From Enterobacter cloacae (GTDB lineage Bacteria > Pseudomonadota > Gammaproteobacteria > Enterobacterales > Enterobacteriaceae): 64,000 nt of DNA. The notes beneath the pieces are model-generated. The model was not told the origin of the DNA. It saw only the letters and a program-made list of their open reading frames with translations, and made no database searches. This document shows positions 42,966-54,887 of this stretch, piece after piece (position 1 is the first letter of the stretch; every line of letters begins with the position of its first letter). The stretch covers positions 3,596,001 to 3,660,000 of the forward strand of contig AP022133.1 in the NCBI GenBank assembly GCA_014169315.1. The letters run 5' to 3'. The translations under genes were made by a program, and so were the position numbers.

Positions 42966-43808
42966 ATGTCTTACGAAAATCATCAGGCGTTAACGGGCTT
43001 AACGCTGGGTAAATCGACCGATTACCGCGACACCTACGATGCAAGCCTGTTGCAAGGCGTACCGCGCAGCCTGAACCGCGATCCTCTGGGTCTGCACGCC
43101 GACGCGCTGCCGTTTGTCGGCGGCGATATCTGGACGTTATACGAACTGTCCTGGCTTAACGAGCGCGGCCTGCCGCAGGTCGCTGTGGGTCACGTTGAGC
43201 TGGATTACGCCAGTCTTAACCTGGTGGAATCTAAAAGCTTTAAGCTGTACCTCAACAGCTTTAACCAGACAAAATTCCGCAGTTGGGAAGATGTCCAGCA
43301 CACGCTGGAGCGGGATTTAAGCACCTGCGCGCAGGGTAAGGTGACCGTCTCACTGTATCGCCTGCATGAGCTGGAAGGGCAACCTATTGCCCACTTCAAC
43401 GGTGCATGCATCGACGATCAGGACATAGAGGTGGCTAACTATGAATTCAGCGCCGATTACCTCGAAAATGCAGCGAGCGGAAAAGTGGTCGAAGAGACGC
43501 TGGTCAGCCATCTGTTGAAGTCCAACTGCCTGATCACCCATCAGCCGGACTGGGGCTCAGTGCAGATTCAGTATCGCGGCCCGAAAATTGACCGGGAAAA
43601 GCTGCTGCGCTACCTGGTGTCGTTCCGCCATCACAACGAATTCCACGAACAGTGCGTGGAGCGCATCTTTAATGACATTCAGCGTTTCTGCCACCCGGAA
43701 AAACTGAGCGTCTATGCGCGCTACACCCGCCGTGGCGGTCTGGATATCAACCCGTGGCGCACCAATACCGATTTTGTGCCTGCTACCGGACGTCTGGTGC
43801 GTCAGTAA
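42966..43808 (+). CDS. queF: NADPH-dependent 7-cyano-7-deazaguanine reductase QueF
   Basis: This 280-residue nitrile reductase converts preQ0 to preQ1 in queuosine synthesis, the same route as QueD and QueE. The QueF motif [12 protein letters not shown] is at about residue 90, and the catalytic Cys is in [13 protein letters not shown] near residue 188. It is two residues shorter than E. coli QueF. A weak hairpin (GCGCGG/CCGCGC, 43827-43844) follows the gene. Confidence 0.97.
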   Translation: MSYENHQALTGLTLGKSTDYRDTYDASLLQGVPRSLNRDPLGLHADALPFVGGDIWTLYELSWLNERGLPQVAVGHVELDYASLNLVESKSFKLYLNSFNQTKFRSWEDVQHTLERDLSTCAQGKVTVSLYRLHELEGQPIAHFNGACIDDQDIEVANYEFSADYLENAASGKVVEETLVSHLLKSNCLITHQPDWGSVQIQYRGPKIDREKLLRYLVSFRHHNEFHEQCVERIFNDIQRFCHPEKLSVYARYTRRGGLDINPWRTNTDFVPATGRLVRQ

Positions 43809-43922
43809 CATTTTTTTTGAAAATATGCGCGGTTCATTCCGCGCTTTAGGTTGTGAAACGTCATAAGCCAGGGCTATTGTAATCAACAGGGAAAGACGAA
43901 AATTGTCCCGTAAGGAGCTCAC

Positions 43923-45287
43923 TTGATTACACATATTAGCCCGCTTGGCTCAATGGATATGTTGTCGCAGCTGGAAGTGGATATGCTTAAACGCACCGCC
44001 AGCAGCGATCTTTATCAACTGTTTCGTAACTGTTCACTTGCCGTACTGAACTCCGGTAGTCTGACGGACAACAGTAAAGAACTGCTGTCCCGCTTCGAAA
44101 GTTTTGACATCAACGTGCTGCGCCGCGAGCGCGGTGTGAAACTTGAGGTCATCAACCCGCCGGAAGAGGCCTTTGTCGACGGGCGCATTATTCGTTCCCT
44201 GCAGGCCAACCTGTTTGCCGTGCTGCGTGACATCCTGTTTGTTAACGGGCAGATCCACAACGCCGACCGCTTCCAGCATCTCGATCTGGAAAGCTCAGTT
44301 CATATCACCAACCTGGTGTTCTCTATTTTACGTAATGCCCGCGCTCTGCACGTCGGCGAAGCGCCGAATACGGTTGTCTGCTGGGGTGGTCACTCCATTA
44401 ATGAAACCGAATACCTCTATGCCCGTCGGGTGGGGACTCAGCTTGGTCTGCGCGAACTGAACATCTGTACCGGCTGCGGCCCGGGGGCGATGGAAGCGCC
44501 AATGAAAGGTGCAGCGGTGGGACACGCGCAGCAACGCTATAAAGAGGGACGTTTTATCGGTATGACCGAACCGTCCATTATCGCAGCTGAACCACCTAAC
44601 CCACTGGTTAATGAGCTGATTATCATGCCGGATATCGAAAAACGCCTTGAGGCGTTTGTCCGTATCGCCCACGGCATCATCATCTTCCCTGGTGGTGTGG
44701 GTACGGCGGAAGAGCTGCTTTATCTGCTGGGGATCCTGATGAACCCGGCCAACAAAGATCAGGTTCTGCCGCTGATCCTGACCGGGCCGAAAGAGAGTGC
44801 CGACTACTTCCGCGTACTGGACGAGTTTATCGTGCATACACTGGGTGAAGCTGCGCGTCGTCACTATCGCATTATCATTGACGATGCGGCAGAAGTAGCA
44901 CGCCAGATGAAAAAAGCGATGCCACTGGTGAAAGAGAATCGTCGTGACACCGGCGATGCCTACAGCTTTAACTGGTCAATCCGCATTGCGCCGGATCTGC
45001 AGATCCCGTTCGAACCTTCGCACGAGAATATGGCCAACCTGAAGCTCTATCCGGATCAACCCGTAGAGGTTCTGGCAGCCGATCTGCGCCGCGCCTTCTC
45101 CGGTATCGTGGCAGGTAACGTGAAAGAGATGGGTATCCGCGCTATCGAGGAGTTTGGCCCATACAAAATTCACGGCGATCGAGAGATGATGCGCCGCATG
45201 GATGACATGCTGCAGGGCTTTGTGGCCCAGCACCGCATGAAGCTACCGGGTTCAGCCTATATTCCTTGCTACGAAATCTGCACCTGA
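43923..45287 (+). CDS. ppnN: Pyrimidine/purine-5'-nucleotide nucleosidase PpnN
   Basis: This 454-residue enzyme cleaves nucleoside monophosphates to base and ribose-5-phosphate and is stimulated by (p)ppGpp in E. coli. The LOG-family core shows [16 protein letters not shown] and the PGGVGTAEE motif (about residues 255-263). It starts with TTG at 43923, preceded by TAAGGAG, as in E. coli. RelA, the source of its activator, is also in this window. Confidence 0.97.
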   Translation: MITHISPLGSMDMLSQLEVDMLKRTASSDLYQLFRNCSLAVLNSGSLTDNSKELLSRFESFDINVLRRERGVKLEVINPPEEAFVDGRIIRSLQANLFAVLRDILFVNGQIHNADRFQHLDLESSVHITNLVFSILRNARALHVGEAPNTVVCWGGHSINETEYLYARRVGTQLGLRELNICTGCGPGAMEAPMKGAAVGHAQQRYKEGRFIGMTEPSIIAAEPPNPLVNELIIMPDIEKRLEAFVRIAHGIIIFPGGVGTAEELLYLLGILMNPANKDQVLPLILTGPKESADYFRVLDEFIVHTLGEAARRHYRIIIDDAAEVARQMKKAMPLVKENRRDTGDAYSFNWSIRIAPDLQIPFEPSHENMANLKLYPDQPVEVLAADLRRAFSGIVAGNVKEMGIRAIEEFGPYKIHGDREMMRRMDDMLQGFVAQHRMKLPGSAYIPCYEICT

Positions 45288-45308
45288 CTATCAGCACAAA
45301 ACCCTTTC

Positions 45309-45334
45309 AAGCCGGATCGCTATCCGGCTTTTTT
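45309..45334 (+). terminator. Rho-independent terminator after ppnN
   Basis: AAGCCGGAT and ATCCGGCTT form a 9-bp stem with a 4-base loop, followed by TTTT. Confidence 0.88.
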
Positions 45335-45803
45335 ATTTCCTTTATAACTCCCTGACAACTGATGCATATCTCTTATGTCATTTACAAAACCAGCCAATAC
45401 GCAAACGATTACCTCATTTTTCAAACCGGAAATTATCAGCCTTAATCAAAATTATCTGCCAGAAAATCCTAAAATCCCATTTCTTTACAGCGTAAGACGC
45501 CTATCTCACTGGCCAGCCTTTCAGGTCACATGTTGTTAATGGTAGCCTTCGCGCCCGTAAATTCTCTTTGATGTTTTTTTAATAGATAAATGGTCTAAAG
45601 ATGCCCACATCAAAAGTGGATTATTGCATTTGGGATCGTGATCACTGATACACTCATAACTAAAATGTATCTTTCCGCCCGCCAATAGTTACGGGCAAAA
45701 ATTATTAAAAAACCGTCACTGAACGAATTTCATATTACCGTCAGGCCCTTTTTCATCGGATTAGACTAGAAACCTGACAATTTGCTTCCTCCAGGAGATA
45801 CAG
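45335..45803 (+). promoter_or_regulatory. Long sdaC leader/promoter region
   Basis: These 469 AT-rich bases precede sdaC and carry no gene. CGTGA-TCACTG-ATACA at 45637-45652 is a moderate match to the CRP pattern TGTGA-N6-TCACA, and E. coli sdaC responds to CRP and Lrp. A Shine-Dalgarno-like CCAGGAGATA is 6 bases before the start. I cannot place the transcription start. Confidence 0.4.
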
Positions 45804-47093
45804 ATGGAAACCACTCAAACCAGCACCGTTGCTTCGATTGAATCCCGAAGTGGTTGGCGCAAAACGGATACCATGTGGATGCTTGGCCTTTACGGCACAG
45901 CAATCGGCGCTGGTGTACTATTCCTTCCTATTAACGCAGGTGTCGGCGGTTTGGTTCCGCTGATCATCATGGCAATCATCGCCTTCCCGATGACCTTCTT
46001 TGCACACCGCGGTCTGACCCGCTTCGTGCTGTCCGGTAAAAACCCGGGTGAAGACATCACCGAAGTTGTTGAAGAACACTTTGGCGTAGGCGCAGGTAAA
46101 CTGATTACCCTGCTCTACTTCTTTGCAATTTACCCAATCCTGTTGGTGTATAGCGTGGCAATCACCAACACCGTAGAGAGCTTCATGCTGCACCAGTTGC
46201 ACATGACGCCACCTCCGCGTGCCATTCTGTCTCTGATCCTGATCGTCGGTATGATGACCATCGTACGCTTCGGTGAGCAGATGATTGTTAAAGCGATGAG
46301 CATTCTGGTGTTCCCGTTTGTGGCAGCCTTGATGGTGCTGGCGTGCTACCTGATCCCGCAGTGGAACGGTGCAGCACTGGAAACCCTGTCCCTGAGCAGC
46401 GCATCCGCAACCGGTAACGGCCTGCTGTTGACCCTGTGGCTGGCAATCCCTGTGATGGTGTTCTCCTTCAACCACTCCCCGATCATCTCCTCCTTCGCGG
46501 TTGCGAAGCGTGAAGAGTACGGCAATGGCGCAGAGAAGAAATGTTCCAGCATCCTGGCACGTGCACACATCATGATGGTGCTGACCGTGATGTTCTTCGT
46601 CTTCAGCTGCGTACTGAGCCTCTCCCCGACAGATCTGGTTGCGGCGAAAGAGCAGAACATCTCTATTCTGTCTTACCTGGCAAACCACTTTAACGCTCCG
46701 TTGATTGCGTGGATGGCACCTATCATCGCGATTATCGCTATCACCAAATCCTTCCTGGGCCACTACCTGGGCGCACGTGAAGGTTTCAACGGTATGGTGA
46801 TTAAATCTCTGCGCGGTAAAGGCAAGAGCATTGAAATCAACAAACTGAACAAAATCACTGCACTGTTCATGCTGGTCACCACCTGGGCGGTAGCCACCCT
46901 GAACCCAAGCATCCTGGGTATGATTGAAACCCTGGGCGGCCCGGTTATCGCGATGATTCTGTTCCTGATGCCGATGTACGCGATTCAGAAAGTGCCTGCG
47001 ATGCGTAAATACAGCGGCCATATCAGCAACGTATTCGTTGTGATTATGGGTCTGATTGCCATCTCCGCCATTTTCTTCTCGCTCTTCAGCTAA
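45804..47093 (+). CDS. sdaC: Serine:H+ symporter SdaC (HAAAP family)
   Basis: This 429-residue inner-membrane carrier takes up L-serine. About 11 hydrophobic helices are visible, the first with the family-typical [13 protein letters not shown]. It is followed 63 bases later by sdaB, the serine dehydratase, so import and breakdown are linked. The opposite strand is open for over 500 codons, a shadow of biased codon use. Confidence 0.97.
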   Translation: METTQTSTVASIESRSGWRKTDTMWMLGLYGTAIGAGVLFLPINAGVGGLVPLIIMAIIAFPMTFFAHRGLTRFVLSGKNPGEDITEVVEEHFGVGAGKLITLLYFFAIYPILLVYSVAITNTVESFMLHQLHMTPPPRAILSLILIVGMMTIVRFGEQMIVKAMSILVFPFVAALMVLACYLIPQWNGAALETLSLSSASATGNGLLLTLWLAIPVMVFSFNHSPIISSFAVAKREEYGNGAEKKCSSILARAHIMMVLTVMFFVFSCVLSLSPTDLVAAKEQNISILSYLANHFNAPLIAWMAPIIAIIAITKSFLGHYLGAREGFNGMVIKSLRGKGKSIEINKLNKITALFMLVTTWAVATLNPSILGMIETLGGPVIAMILFLMPMYAIQKVPAMRKYSGHISNVFVVIMGLIAISAIFFSLFS

Positions 47094-47156
47094 TACCTCC
47101 TGCGCCGCCCCTGGGCGGCGCACTCCTCCTCTCTGACTGATAGCAATGGACGCATC

Positions 47157-48524
<1,368 letters not shown>

Positions 48525-48531
48525 GCCTCTC

Positions 48532-48561
48532 AGGAAGCCTCGTTTTGCGAGGCTTCTTCCT
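48532..48561 (+). terminator. Rho-independent terminator after sdaB
   Basis: AGGAAGCCTCG, a TTTTG loop and CGAGGCTTCTTCCT form a long perfect stem 8 bases after the sdaB stop; the U-run is interrupted. Confidence 0.8.
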
Positions 48562-48635
48562 GTTTTCCCCGCCGCGCATAGTTTCATACTGCTGACAGTG
48601 TTACCCTTCCTGCATTAACAGAAGGGAGATTATCT

Positions 48636-49391
48636 GTGGCCGTTCATTTGCTTATCGTCGATGCCCTCAACCTGATTCGCCGAATTCATGCGGTGCAAGG
48701 TACGCCGTGTAAGGATACCTGCCTGCACGCACTGGAGCTGCTTATCCGCCATAGCGAACCGACCCATGCCGTCGCGGTGTTCGACGACGAAGCACGCAAT
48801 ACAGGCTGGCGTCACCAGCGCCTGCCCGACTACAAAGCCGGACGCGCGCCCATGCCAGACGATCTGCATGCTGAAATGCCCGCCATCCGCGCCGCCTTTG
48901 AACAGCACGGTGTCCCCTGCTGGGGTGCTCAAGGCAATGAGGCCGACGATCTGGCAGCTACGCTTGCCGTAAAGGTGGCGAGCGCCGGGCATCAGGCCAC
49001 AATTGTGTCGACCGATAAAGGCTACTGCCAGCTACTTTCACCCACTATCCGCATTCGCGACTACTTTCAAAAACGCTGGCTGGACGCACCGTTTATTGCC
49101 AGTGAGTTTGGCGTCTCGCCTGAACAACTTCCCGATTACTGGGGGCTTGCGGGGATAAGCAGCTCCAAGGTTCCGGGGGTGGCGGGTATTGGGCCGAAGA
49201 GTGCCGCACAGCTTCTGACGGATTTTCAGAGCCTGGAAGGAATTTATGCCCGGCTGGATGACGTACCAGAAAAGTGGCGCAAAAAGCTGGAGGCACATAA
49301 AGAAATGGCGTTTATCTGCCGGGATGTGGCGACACTACAGACGGATTTACAGTTAGACGGGAATTTGCAGCAACTGAGGTTAGAGCGTTAG
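48636..49391 (+). CDS. xni: Flap endonuclease Xni (ExoIX)
   Basis: This 251-residue protein belongs to the FEN family. Metal-site acidic residues are in [29 protein letters not shown] and [10 protein letters not shown], and the helix-hairpin-helix DNA-binding segment is [16 protein letters not shown]. It starts at GTG (48636) with GAAGGGAG upstream, as in E. coli. In E. coli the fuc operon follows; here a repeat and rlmM do. Confidence 0.95.
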   Translation: MAVHLLIVDALNLIRRIHAVQGTPCKDTCLHALELLIRHSEPTHAVAVFDDEARNTGWRHQRLPDYKAGRAPMPDDLHAEMPAIRAAFEQHGVPCWGAQGNEADDLAATLAVKVASAGHQATIVSTDKGYCQLLSPTIRIRDYFQKRWLDAPFIASEFGVSPEQLPDYWGLAGISSSKVPGVAGIGPKSAAQLLTDFQSLEGIYARLDDVPEKWRKKLEAHKEMAFICRDVATLQTDLQLDGNLQQLRLER

Positions 49392-49394
49392 TTG

Positions 49395-49485
49395 CCCCTC
49401 ACCCTCTCCCCATAGGGGAGAGGGGATTGCCCGGTGTTGTCTTTTCTCCCTCACCCTTTTGGGAAGAGGGCCGGGGTAAGGGGAA
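49395..49485. repeat. CCCTCACCC-type palindromic repeat between xni and rlmM
   Basis: CCCTCTCCCC, a 2-base loop (AT) and AGGGGAGAGGGG form a strong hairpin at about 49402-49426. A looser partner copy (TCCCTCACCCTTTTGGGAAGAGGG) follows at about 49447-49470. The motif resembles the repeat after iap (19412-19446). It fills the gap between two converging genes. Confidence 0.75.
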
Positions 49486-50586
49486 CTACCGTTCGTCGCG
49501 ACGCCCACCGACAGCAGCCCACCAGCGACGAATATGCACCGTCACCTCTTCGCGGTCGTGATAAAGCTGACGTGCCTGAATTTCCACGTTAATACCGTGT
49601 TCATCCATCTGTGCCTGAATGTAGGCCAGGTTCTGAGAGACTTCCTCATAACGCTTTTTCATCGGCAACTTAAGGTTGAAGATAGTCTCACGACACCAGC
49701 CATTCACCAGCCAGGAGGCCATCAGTGCAGCCACTTTCGCTGGTTTCTCAACCATATCGCACACCATCCAGGAGATATTGTTGCGGTTTGGACGATAGCG
49801 GAACCCATCTTCACGCAGCCAGGTCACTTGTCCGGTATCCATCAGGCTTTGTGCCATCGGGCCGTTATCGACAGACGAAACCCACATGTTGCGTTTCACC
49901 AGCTGATACGTCCAGCCGCCAGGACACGCACCGAGATCGACCGCGTACATGCCGTTTGCCAGGCGTTCGTCCCACTCATCAGCCGGGATAAAGACGTGAA
50001 ATGCCTCTTCCAGCTTCAGCGTTGAACGGCTCGGTGCATCTGCCGGGAAGCGCAAACGCGGGATGCCCATAAAGAACGGGGAGTTGTTGGTCGTGTATGA
50101 GTAGCCCGTGTAGCAACAGCCAGGTGCAATAAAGAAGATATGCACGACAGGACGTTTTGGCGTCTCGTAATTCGTCAGCACGCCCGCATCACGCAGCGCT
50201 GCACGCAGTGGTACGGTGAACTTACGGCAGAACTTCATCAGTTCTTTGCTTTCGTTGGTGTCAGCCACTTCAACGCGCAGATCGCCCCCTTTCTCCACCA
50301 CGCCCTGCAGCATCCCGACAATCGGCGTGATGCGGTCTTCAGGCGGAAGATCTTTGAGCAGTTCACCTGCAACAAACATCTGGCGGGCGAAGATCAATGA
50401 GCTGAACGGCAGTTCACGCACCAGCTTATCCGCGTCGTCAGGCTGGTAGCATTCGAACACCACATAGCCCGCATTTTCTTTGACGCGTGCAAAACCGAAG
50501 ACTTCGCGCTTCGCCGCTTTATCCGTAATTTCCGCGGCGCACTCTTTCTCAAACCCCGGGCGACAATATAAAACAACCTTATTCAT
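49486..50586 (-). CDS. rlmM: 23S rRNA (cytidine(2498)-2'-O)-methyltransferase RlmM
   Basis: This 366-residue enzyme methylates C2498 in 23S rRNA. It has an N-terminal THUMP domain and a Rossmann methyltransferase domain with [15 protein letters not shown] and the K-D-K-E catalytic series. I chose [11 protein letters not shown], two codons after an upstream ATG, to match E. coli. The first 8 bases overlap the end of ygdD. Confidence 0.96.
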   Translation of the reverse strand: MNKVVLYCRPGFEKECAAEITDKAAKREVFGFARVKENAGYVVFECYQPDDADKLVRELPFSSLIFARQMFVAGELLKDLPPEDRITPIVGMLQGVVEKGGDLRVEVADTNESKELMKFCRKFTVPLRAALRDAGVLTNYETPKRPVVHIFFIAPGCCYTGYSYTTNNSPFFMGIPRLRFPADAPSRSTLKLEEAFHVFIPADEWDERLANGMYAVDLGACPGGWTYQLVKRNMWVSSVDNGPMAQSLMDTGQVTWLREDGFRYRPNRNNISWMVCDMVEKPAKVAALMASWLVNGWCRETIFNLKLPMKKRYEEVSQNLAYIQAQMDEHGINVEIQARQLYHDREEVTVHIRRWWAAVGGRRDER

Positions 50587-50974
50587 GAACAACGCCCTTG
50601 CGTTTCAGACGGATAGCTCCGATAAACATTAATACCCAACCTGCCAGGAAGCTGACGCCACCAACAGGTGTAACAAACGCCCACAGGCGCAAATGCGAGA
50701 GCGCAAGGCAGTACAGGCTACCGCTAAACAGCACGGTACCCAGCGCCAGAAATACGCTGCTCCAGTAAAACCAGATGCTGATACGGCGCTGCATCGCTAC
50801 CGCCAGCCCAAAGATAGCCAGCGTATGGAACGCCTGATATTCAAGGCCGGTCTGGATCCAGCCCATCTCTACCACCCCTAAAGATTTACTTAACACATGC
50901 GCGCCAAAGGCACCCAGTGCGACAAAAATAAAGCCACTCACCGCGGCAAAAATCAGCATGAATCGGCTGGTCAT
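50579..50974 (-). CDS. ygdD: Inner-membrane protein YgdD (DUF423)
   Basis: This 131-residue protein has four hydrophobic helices and the [13 protein letters not shown] opening typical of DUF423/TMEM256-like proteins. Function is unknown. It overlaps rlmM by 8 bases and is 39 bases downstream of gcvA, the same order as in E. coli. Confidence 0.94.
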   Translation of the reverse strand: MTSRFMLIFAAVSGFIFVALGAFGAHVLSKSLGVVEMGWIQTGLEYQAFHTLAIFGLAVAMQRRISIWFYWSSVFLALGTVLFSGSLYCLALSHLRLWAFVTPVGGVSFLAGWVLMFIGAIRLKRKGVVHE

Positions 50975-51013
50975 GGTTCAGTCCTAAAGTGATACGTGCT
51001 CAGCACACAAAAG

Positions 51014-51931
51014 TTATTGATCATACCTGAAGCGGAATTTTTCTTGCTCGTTCGCCGCTCTGGACAGTATCCACTGCCGGAAGGCGGCTATTTTACCCAG
51101 TTCTGCCTGACTGTCATGACAAACCAGATAAAACGCATTCTTGCTGACCAGAACATCATTAAAAGGGCAAACCAGGCGGCCTGCCTCAATTTCGGACTGT
51201 GCCATTACGTTGTTCGCCAACGCAACGCCCTGCCCGTGAATGGCAGCCTGTAACACCATCGCACTGTGGCTAAAAATGGGGCCCTGCTGCACGTTTATAT
51301 GATTAAGACCTAATTGGCGGGTATAAGTTTGCCAGTCACGGCGAGAAGCATCATGTAAAAGCGTATGCTGCGCCAAATCAGCGGGCGTCTTCAGCGCCTT
51401 GTCCCCCGTCAGAAGCAGCGGTGAACAAACCGGCAACAGATATTCTGCGTATAATTTCTCGACGCGCAAGCCCGGCCAGTTACCGCGACCATAAAAAATG
51501 GCGACATCCACGTCATCTGCCAGTTTGTCTTCCTGGCGATCCACCGCCTGAATTCGGACGTCGATTCCCGGATAAGCTGAGTTAAAGCTTGAAAGTCTTG
51601 GCACCAGCCATTGAATGGCAAAACTTGGCAATAGGCTTACCGTGAGTGCGCCTTTTGCACTGCGCGCCTGCAGCTTACGCGTGGCTTCGGTGAGCTGGGA
51701 AAAAATCTCTTTAATATCCTGAAAATAGCTCTGGCCTTCTTCAGTCAGGAGTAATGAACGGTTGCGGCGACGGAACAGCTTAAGGCCCAGAAAATCCTCC
51801 AGGGACTTGATTTGGTGACTTACTGCGGCCTGTGTCACAAAAAGCTCATCTGCTGCGCGGGTGAAGCTCAGGTGGCGTGCTGCTGCATCAAAAACACGTA
51901 ATGCATTAAGGGGTGGCAATCGCTTCGACAT
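51014..51931 (-). CDS. gcvA: Glycine cleavage regulator GcvA (LysR family)
   Basis: This 305-residue LysR regulator activates gcvTHP and the sRNA gcvB when glycine is abundant. The helix-turn-helix is FTRAADELFVTQAAVSHQIKSLE (about residues 23-45), close to E. coli GcvA across its length. It is divergent from gcvB, with 128 bases between the gcvA start codon and the sRNA start, matching direct regulation. Confidence 0.97.
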   Translation of the reverse strand: MSKRLPPLNALRVFDAAARHLSFTRAADELFVTQAAVSHQIKSLEDFLGLKLFRRRNRSLLLTEEGQSYFQDIKEIFSQLTEATRKLQARSAKGALTVSLLPSFAIQWLVPRLSSFNSAYPGIDVRIQAVDRQEDKLADDVDVAIFYGRGNWPGLRVEKLYAEYLLPVCSPLLLTGDKALKTPADLAQHTLLHDASRRDWQTYTRQLGLNHINVQQGPIFSHSAMVLQAAIHGQGVALANNVMAQSEIEAGRLVCPFNDVLVSKNAFYLVCHDSQAELGKIAAFRQWILSRAANEQEKFRFRYDQ

Positions 51932-52024
51932 GGTTATCTGGCTTAGATGTTAACGAGATTTAACACATAGGAAACAACGTTTAACCTATTAGTTTTTTTA
52001 ATCTGAGCCATTATAATTTGTCCG

Positions 52025-52053
52025 TTGAGGAACTACCAGCAAATACCTATAGT
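52025..52053 (+). promoter_or_regulatory. gcvB promoter
   Basis: TTGAGG (52025-52030), a 17-base spacer and TATAGT (52048-52053) put initiation at about 52060, where the conserved GcvB 5' end begins. GcvA should bind upstream within 51932-52024. Confidence 0.8.
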
Positions 52054-52059
52054 GGCGGC

Positions 52060-52267
52060 ACTTCCTGAGCCGGAACGAAAAGCTTTTTTTAGAATGCGTG
52101 TTCTGAAGGGCTTTTGGCTTACGGTTGTGATGTTGTGTTGTTGTGTTTGCAATTGGTCTGCGATTCAGACCACGGTAGCAACGCTACCAATTTTTCACTT
52201 CCTGTACATTTACCCTGTCTGTCCATAGTGATTAATGTAGCACCGCCAATTTGCGGTGCTTTTTTTT
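52060..52267 (+). ncRNA. gcvB: GcvB small regulatory RNA
   Basis: This 208-base Hfq-dependent RNA begins ACTTCCTGAGCCGG and carries the G/U-rich R1 seed (TTGTGATGTTGTGTTGTTGT, about 52124-52143) that pairs with many ABC-transporter and amino-acid mRNAs. A conserved TGATTAATGTAGCACC stretch and a terminator (GCACCGC/GCGGTGC followed by eight T) close it. Nearly every segment matches E. coli GcvB by memory. Differences lie in the first stem-loop (CTTTTTTTAGAATGCGTG). Confidence 0.97.
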
Positions 52268-52361
52268 GTCCATTTTTTCCCCTCTCCAGCGTGTTTCATC
52301 TAACCACCTTGCCCTGCTTCCAAATTTGCGCGACGATCTACGGATCGAAATGAGGAATTCC

Positions 52362-53567
52362 ATGAACGCTTTCAGTCCCGCACACTTTCGCGCACAGTTC
52401 CCGGCGCTGGCCGATGCCGGTATATACCTTGATAGCGCAGCAACGGCGCTCAAGCCGCTGGCCGTTATCGACGCCACTACGCAGTTTTACAGCCTGAGTG
52501 CAGGTAATGTGCATCGCAGTCAGTTTGCTGAGGCCCAGCGCTTAACTGCACGCTATGAAGCCGCGCGCGACCAGGTCGCACGCCTGATTAATGCCGAAAG
52601 CGGGAAAAATATCGTCTGGACGCGAGGTACAACCGAGGCCATCAATATGGTGGCGCAGTGCTATGCGCGCCCGCGGCTGCAACCGGGGGACGAGATCATC
52701 GTCAGCGAGGCAGAACATCACGCGAACCTGGTACCGTGGCTGATGGTTGCGGAGCAAACAAGCGCACGCATTGTAAAGCTCCCGCTGGGGTCAGATTTTC
52801 TGCCCGACGTGGCGCGTTTACCTGAGCTGATTACGTCCCGCAGTCGGATATTGGCCCTGGGGCAAATGTCCAACGTTACCGGAGGCTGTCCGGATCTGGC
52901 ACTGGCTATCGAAATCGCCCACGCCAGCGGTATGGTGGTCATGGTCGACGGTGCACAAGGAATTGTGCATTTTCCGGCCGATGTTAACGCGCTGGATATT
53001 GATTTCTACGCCTTCTCAGGCCACAAGCTGTACGGGCCAACCGGTATCGGGGCGTTGTATGGCAAGCCTGAACTGCTGGCGCAAATGACGCCGTGGCTCG
53101 GTGGCGGCAAGATGATTACCGAGGTAACCTTCGACGGCTTCAGAACGCAGGACGTGCCTTATCGTCTGGAAGCCGGTACGCCAAACGTGGCAGGCGTCAT
53201 TGGCCTAAGCGCTGCACTGGAGTGGCTGGCTGAAACGGACGTCGTTCAGGCCGAAAGCTGGAGCCGGGGACTGGCGACGCTGGCAGAAGAAGCGCTAAAA
53301 AAACGTCCAGGTTTCCGTTCATTCCGCGTGCAGGATTCCAGCCTGCTGGCCTTTGATTTTGCGGGCGTTCATCATAGCGACATGGTAACGCTGCTGGCCG
53401 GATATGGCATTGCCCTGCGCGCCGGGCAGCACTGCGCACAGCCGCTGCTGGCGGCACTTGGCGTCAGCGGTACGCTGCGCGCCTCCTTTGCGCCATACAA
53501 TACACAAAGCGATGTAGACGCGCTGGTTGCGGCCGTTGACCGCGCCCTTGAATTACTGGTGGATTAA
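52362..53567 (+). CDS. csdA: Cysteine desulfurase CsdA
   Basis: This 401-residue PLP enzyme releases sulfur from cysteine or cysteine sulfinate. The PLP lysine is in [11 protein letters not shown], and the sulfur-accepting Cys in RAGQHCAQP near residue 358. The ATG at 52362 has TGAGG upstream; the in-frame reading back to 52251 runs into the gcvB terminator. The lipoprotein gene ygdI, between gcvB and csdA in E. coli, is absent. Confidence 0.97.
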   Translation: MNAFSPAHFRAQFPALADAGIYLDSAATALKPLAVIDATTQFYSLSAGNVHRSQFAEAQRLTARYEAARDQVARLINAESGKNIVWTRGTTEAINMVAQCYARPRLQPGDEIIVSEAEHHANLVPWLMVAEQTSARIVKLPLGSDFLPDVARLPELITSRSRILALGQMSNVTGGCPDLALAIEIAHASGMVVMVDGAQGIVHFPADVNALDIDFYAFSGHKLYGPTGIGALYGKPELLAQMTPWLGGGKMITEVTFDGFRTQDVPYRLEAGTPNVAGVIGLSAALEWLAETDVVQAESWSRGLATLAEEALKKRPGFRSFRVQDSSLLAFDFAGVHHSDMVTLLAGYGIALRAGQHCAQPLLAALGVSGTLRASFAPYNTQSDVDALVAAVDRALELLVD

Positions 53568-54013
53568 TGACTAGCTCTGCTTTAGCCGGACACCCGTTTG
53601 GCTCCGTCATCACAGAAGAGACGTTAAAACAGACCTTCGCCCCGCTCACACAGTGGGAAGATAAGTACCGTCAGCTGATCCTGCTGGGTAAACAGCTGCC
53701 CACCCTGTCTGAGGAGCTTAAAGCGCAGGCAAAAGAGATAGCAGGCTGTGAGAACCGTGTCTGGCTGGGGTTTAGCGTATCTGGCGAGAAATTGCATTTC
53801 TTCGGCGACAGCGAAGGTCGTATCGTGCGTGGCCTGCTGGCAGTGCTCTTAACTGCCGTGGAAGGTAAAAGCGCGGCAGAACTGCAGGCGCGTTCGCCGC
53901 TGGCGCTGTTCGATGAACTGGGGCTTCGCACACAGCTGAGCGCCTCGCGCAGCCAGGGGCTGACCGCGCTCAGCGAAGCGGTGCTGGATGCCGCACGTCA
54001 GGCTCAGGCCTGA
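53567..54013 (+). CDS. csdE: Sulfur acceptor CsdE
   Basis: This 148-residue SufE-like protein takes persulfide from CsdA onto Cys61 (in [10 protein letters not shown]) and passes it to TcdA-linked and other acceptors. The ATG overlaps the csdA stop (TAATG). The tail overlaps the end of the converging tcdA gene by 10 bases. Confidence 0.96.
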   Translation: MTSSALAGHPFGSVITEETLKQTFAPLTQWEDKYRQLILLGKQLPTLSEELKAQAKEIAGCENRVWLGFSVSGEKLHFFGDSEGRIVRGLLAVLLTAVEGKSAAELQARSPLALFDELGLRTQLSASRSQGLTALSEAVLDAARQAQA

Positions 54014-54810
54014 CGTTCCGCCTTCGCCATCATCTTCTTCAGGGCGTGGGAAACCGCGACAAAACCGAAGGACGCGGTCACCATCGTGGCCGCACCAAAG
54101 CCTGAGGCGCAGTCCATTCGTTTTGGTCCTTCTGCCGTGCTTTTCATAGCACACGCCGAACCATCCGCCTGTGGGTAGACCAGCGCCTCGGTGGAGAACA
54201 CACAGTCTACGCCCAGCTTGCCTTTGCTATTCTTCACAACGTTAAAGTCGCTTTTTAAGCGCTCGCGCAGCCTGGCTGCCAGGGGATCCTGGATGGTTTT
54301 TGCCAGGTCGGCCACCTGGATCTGCGTCGGATCGATTTGCCCACCCGCACCGCCGGTGGTGATCAGCGGAACTTTGTAGCGACGGCAGTACGCGATCAGC
54401 GCCGCTTTTGGACGTACACTGTCGATGGCATCAATCACGTAGCTGTAGCCTTTGCTCATGTACTCCGCAACATTATCCGCCGTTACAAAGTCATCAATCA
54501 CCGTCACGCGGCATTCCGGGTTGATCAAACGAATACGCTCCGCCATCACCTCAGATTTTGCCAGCCCAACGTTATCACGCAGAGCGTGGATTTGACGGTT
54601 AGTGTTGGTCACGCAGACATCATCCATATCAATCAGCGTGATTGCACCAATACCGGTTCTCGCCAGCGCTTCTGCAGCCCAGGAACCAACGCCGCCAATA
54701 CCCACAACGCAGACATGCGCATCCGCAAACAGCTGCAGGGCTTTTTCACCATATAAACGAGCCGTGCCGCCAAAACGCTGACGCCATGCGTCGCTGATTA
54801 CCACAGACAT
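54004..54810 (-). CDS. tcdA: tRNA threonylcarbamoyladenosine dehydratase TcdA
   Basis: This 268-residue E1-like enzyme cyclises t6A to ct6A at position 37 of tRNAs reading ANN codons. The ATP-binding motif is [17 protein letters not shown] and adenylation residues follow in [14 protein letters not shown] membrane-anchoring C-terminal helix is plausible at [14 protein letters not shown]. In E. coli it interacts with CsdA/CsdE, whose genes converge on it here. Confidence 0.96.
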   Translation of the reverse strand: MSVVISDAWRQRFGGTARLYGEKALQLFADAHVCVVGIGGVGSWAAEALARTGIGAITLIDMDDVCVTNTNRQIHALRDNVGLAKSEVMAERIRLINPECRVTVIDDFVTADNVAEYMSKGYSYVIDAIDSVRPKAALIAYCRRYKVPLITTGGAGGQIDPTQIQVADLAKTIQDPLAARLRERLKSDFNVVKNSKGKLGVDCVFSTEALVYPQADGSACAMKSTAEGPKRMDCASGFGAATMVTASFGFVAVSHALKKMMAKAERQA

Positions 54811-54824
54811 AAGACCTCAGATGT

Positions 54825-54850
54825 AAAAAGGGTGAGGTTCTCCCTCACCC
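54825..54850 (-). terminator. Terminator after mltA
   Basis: On the minus strand GGGTGAGG, a 5-base loop and CCTCACCC are followed by TTTTT, 38 bases after the mltA stop. Confidence 0.85.
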
Positions 54851-54887
54851 CTGCTCAATAATCTCTATACGGCTCAGAATACCATAA

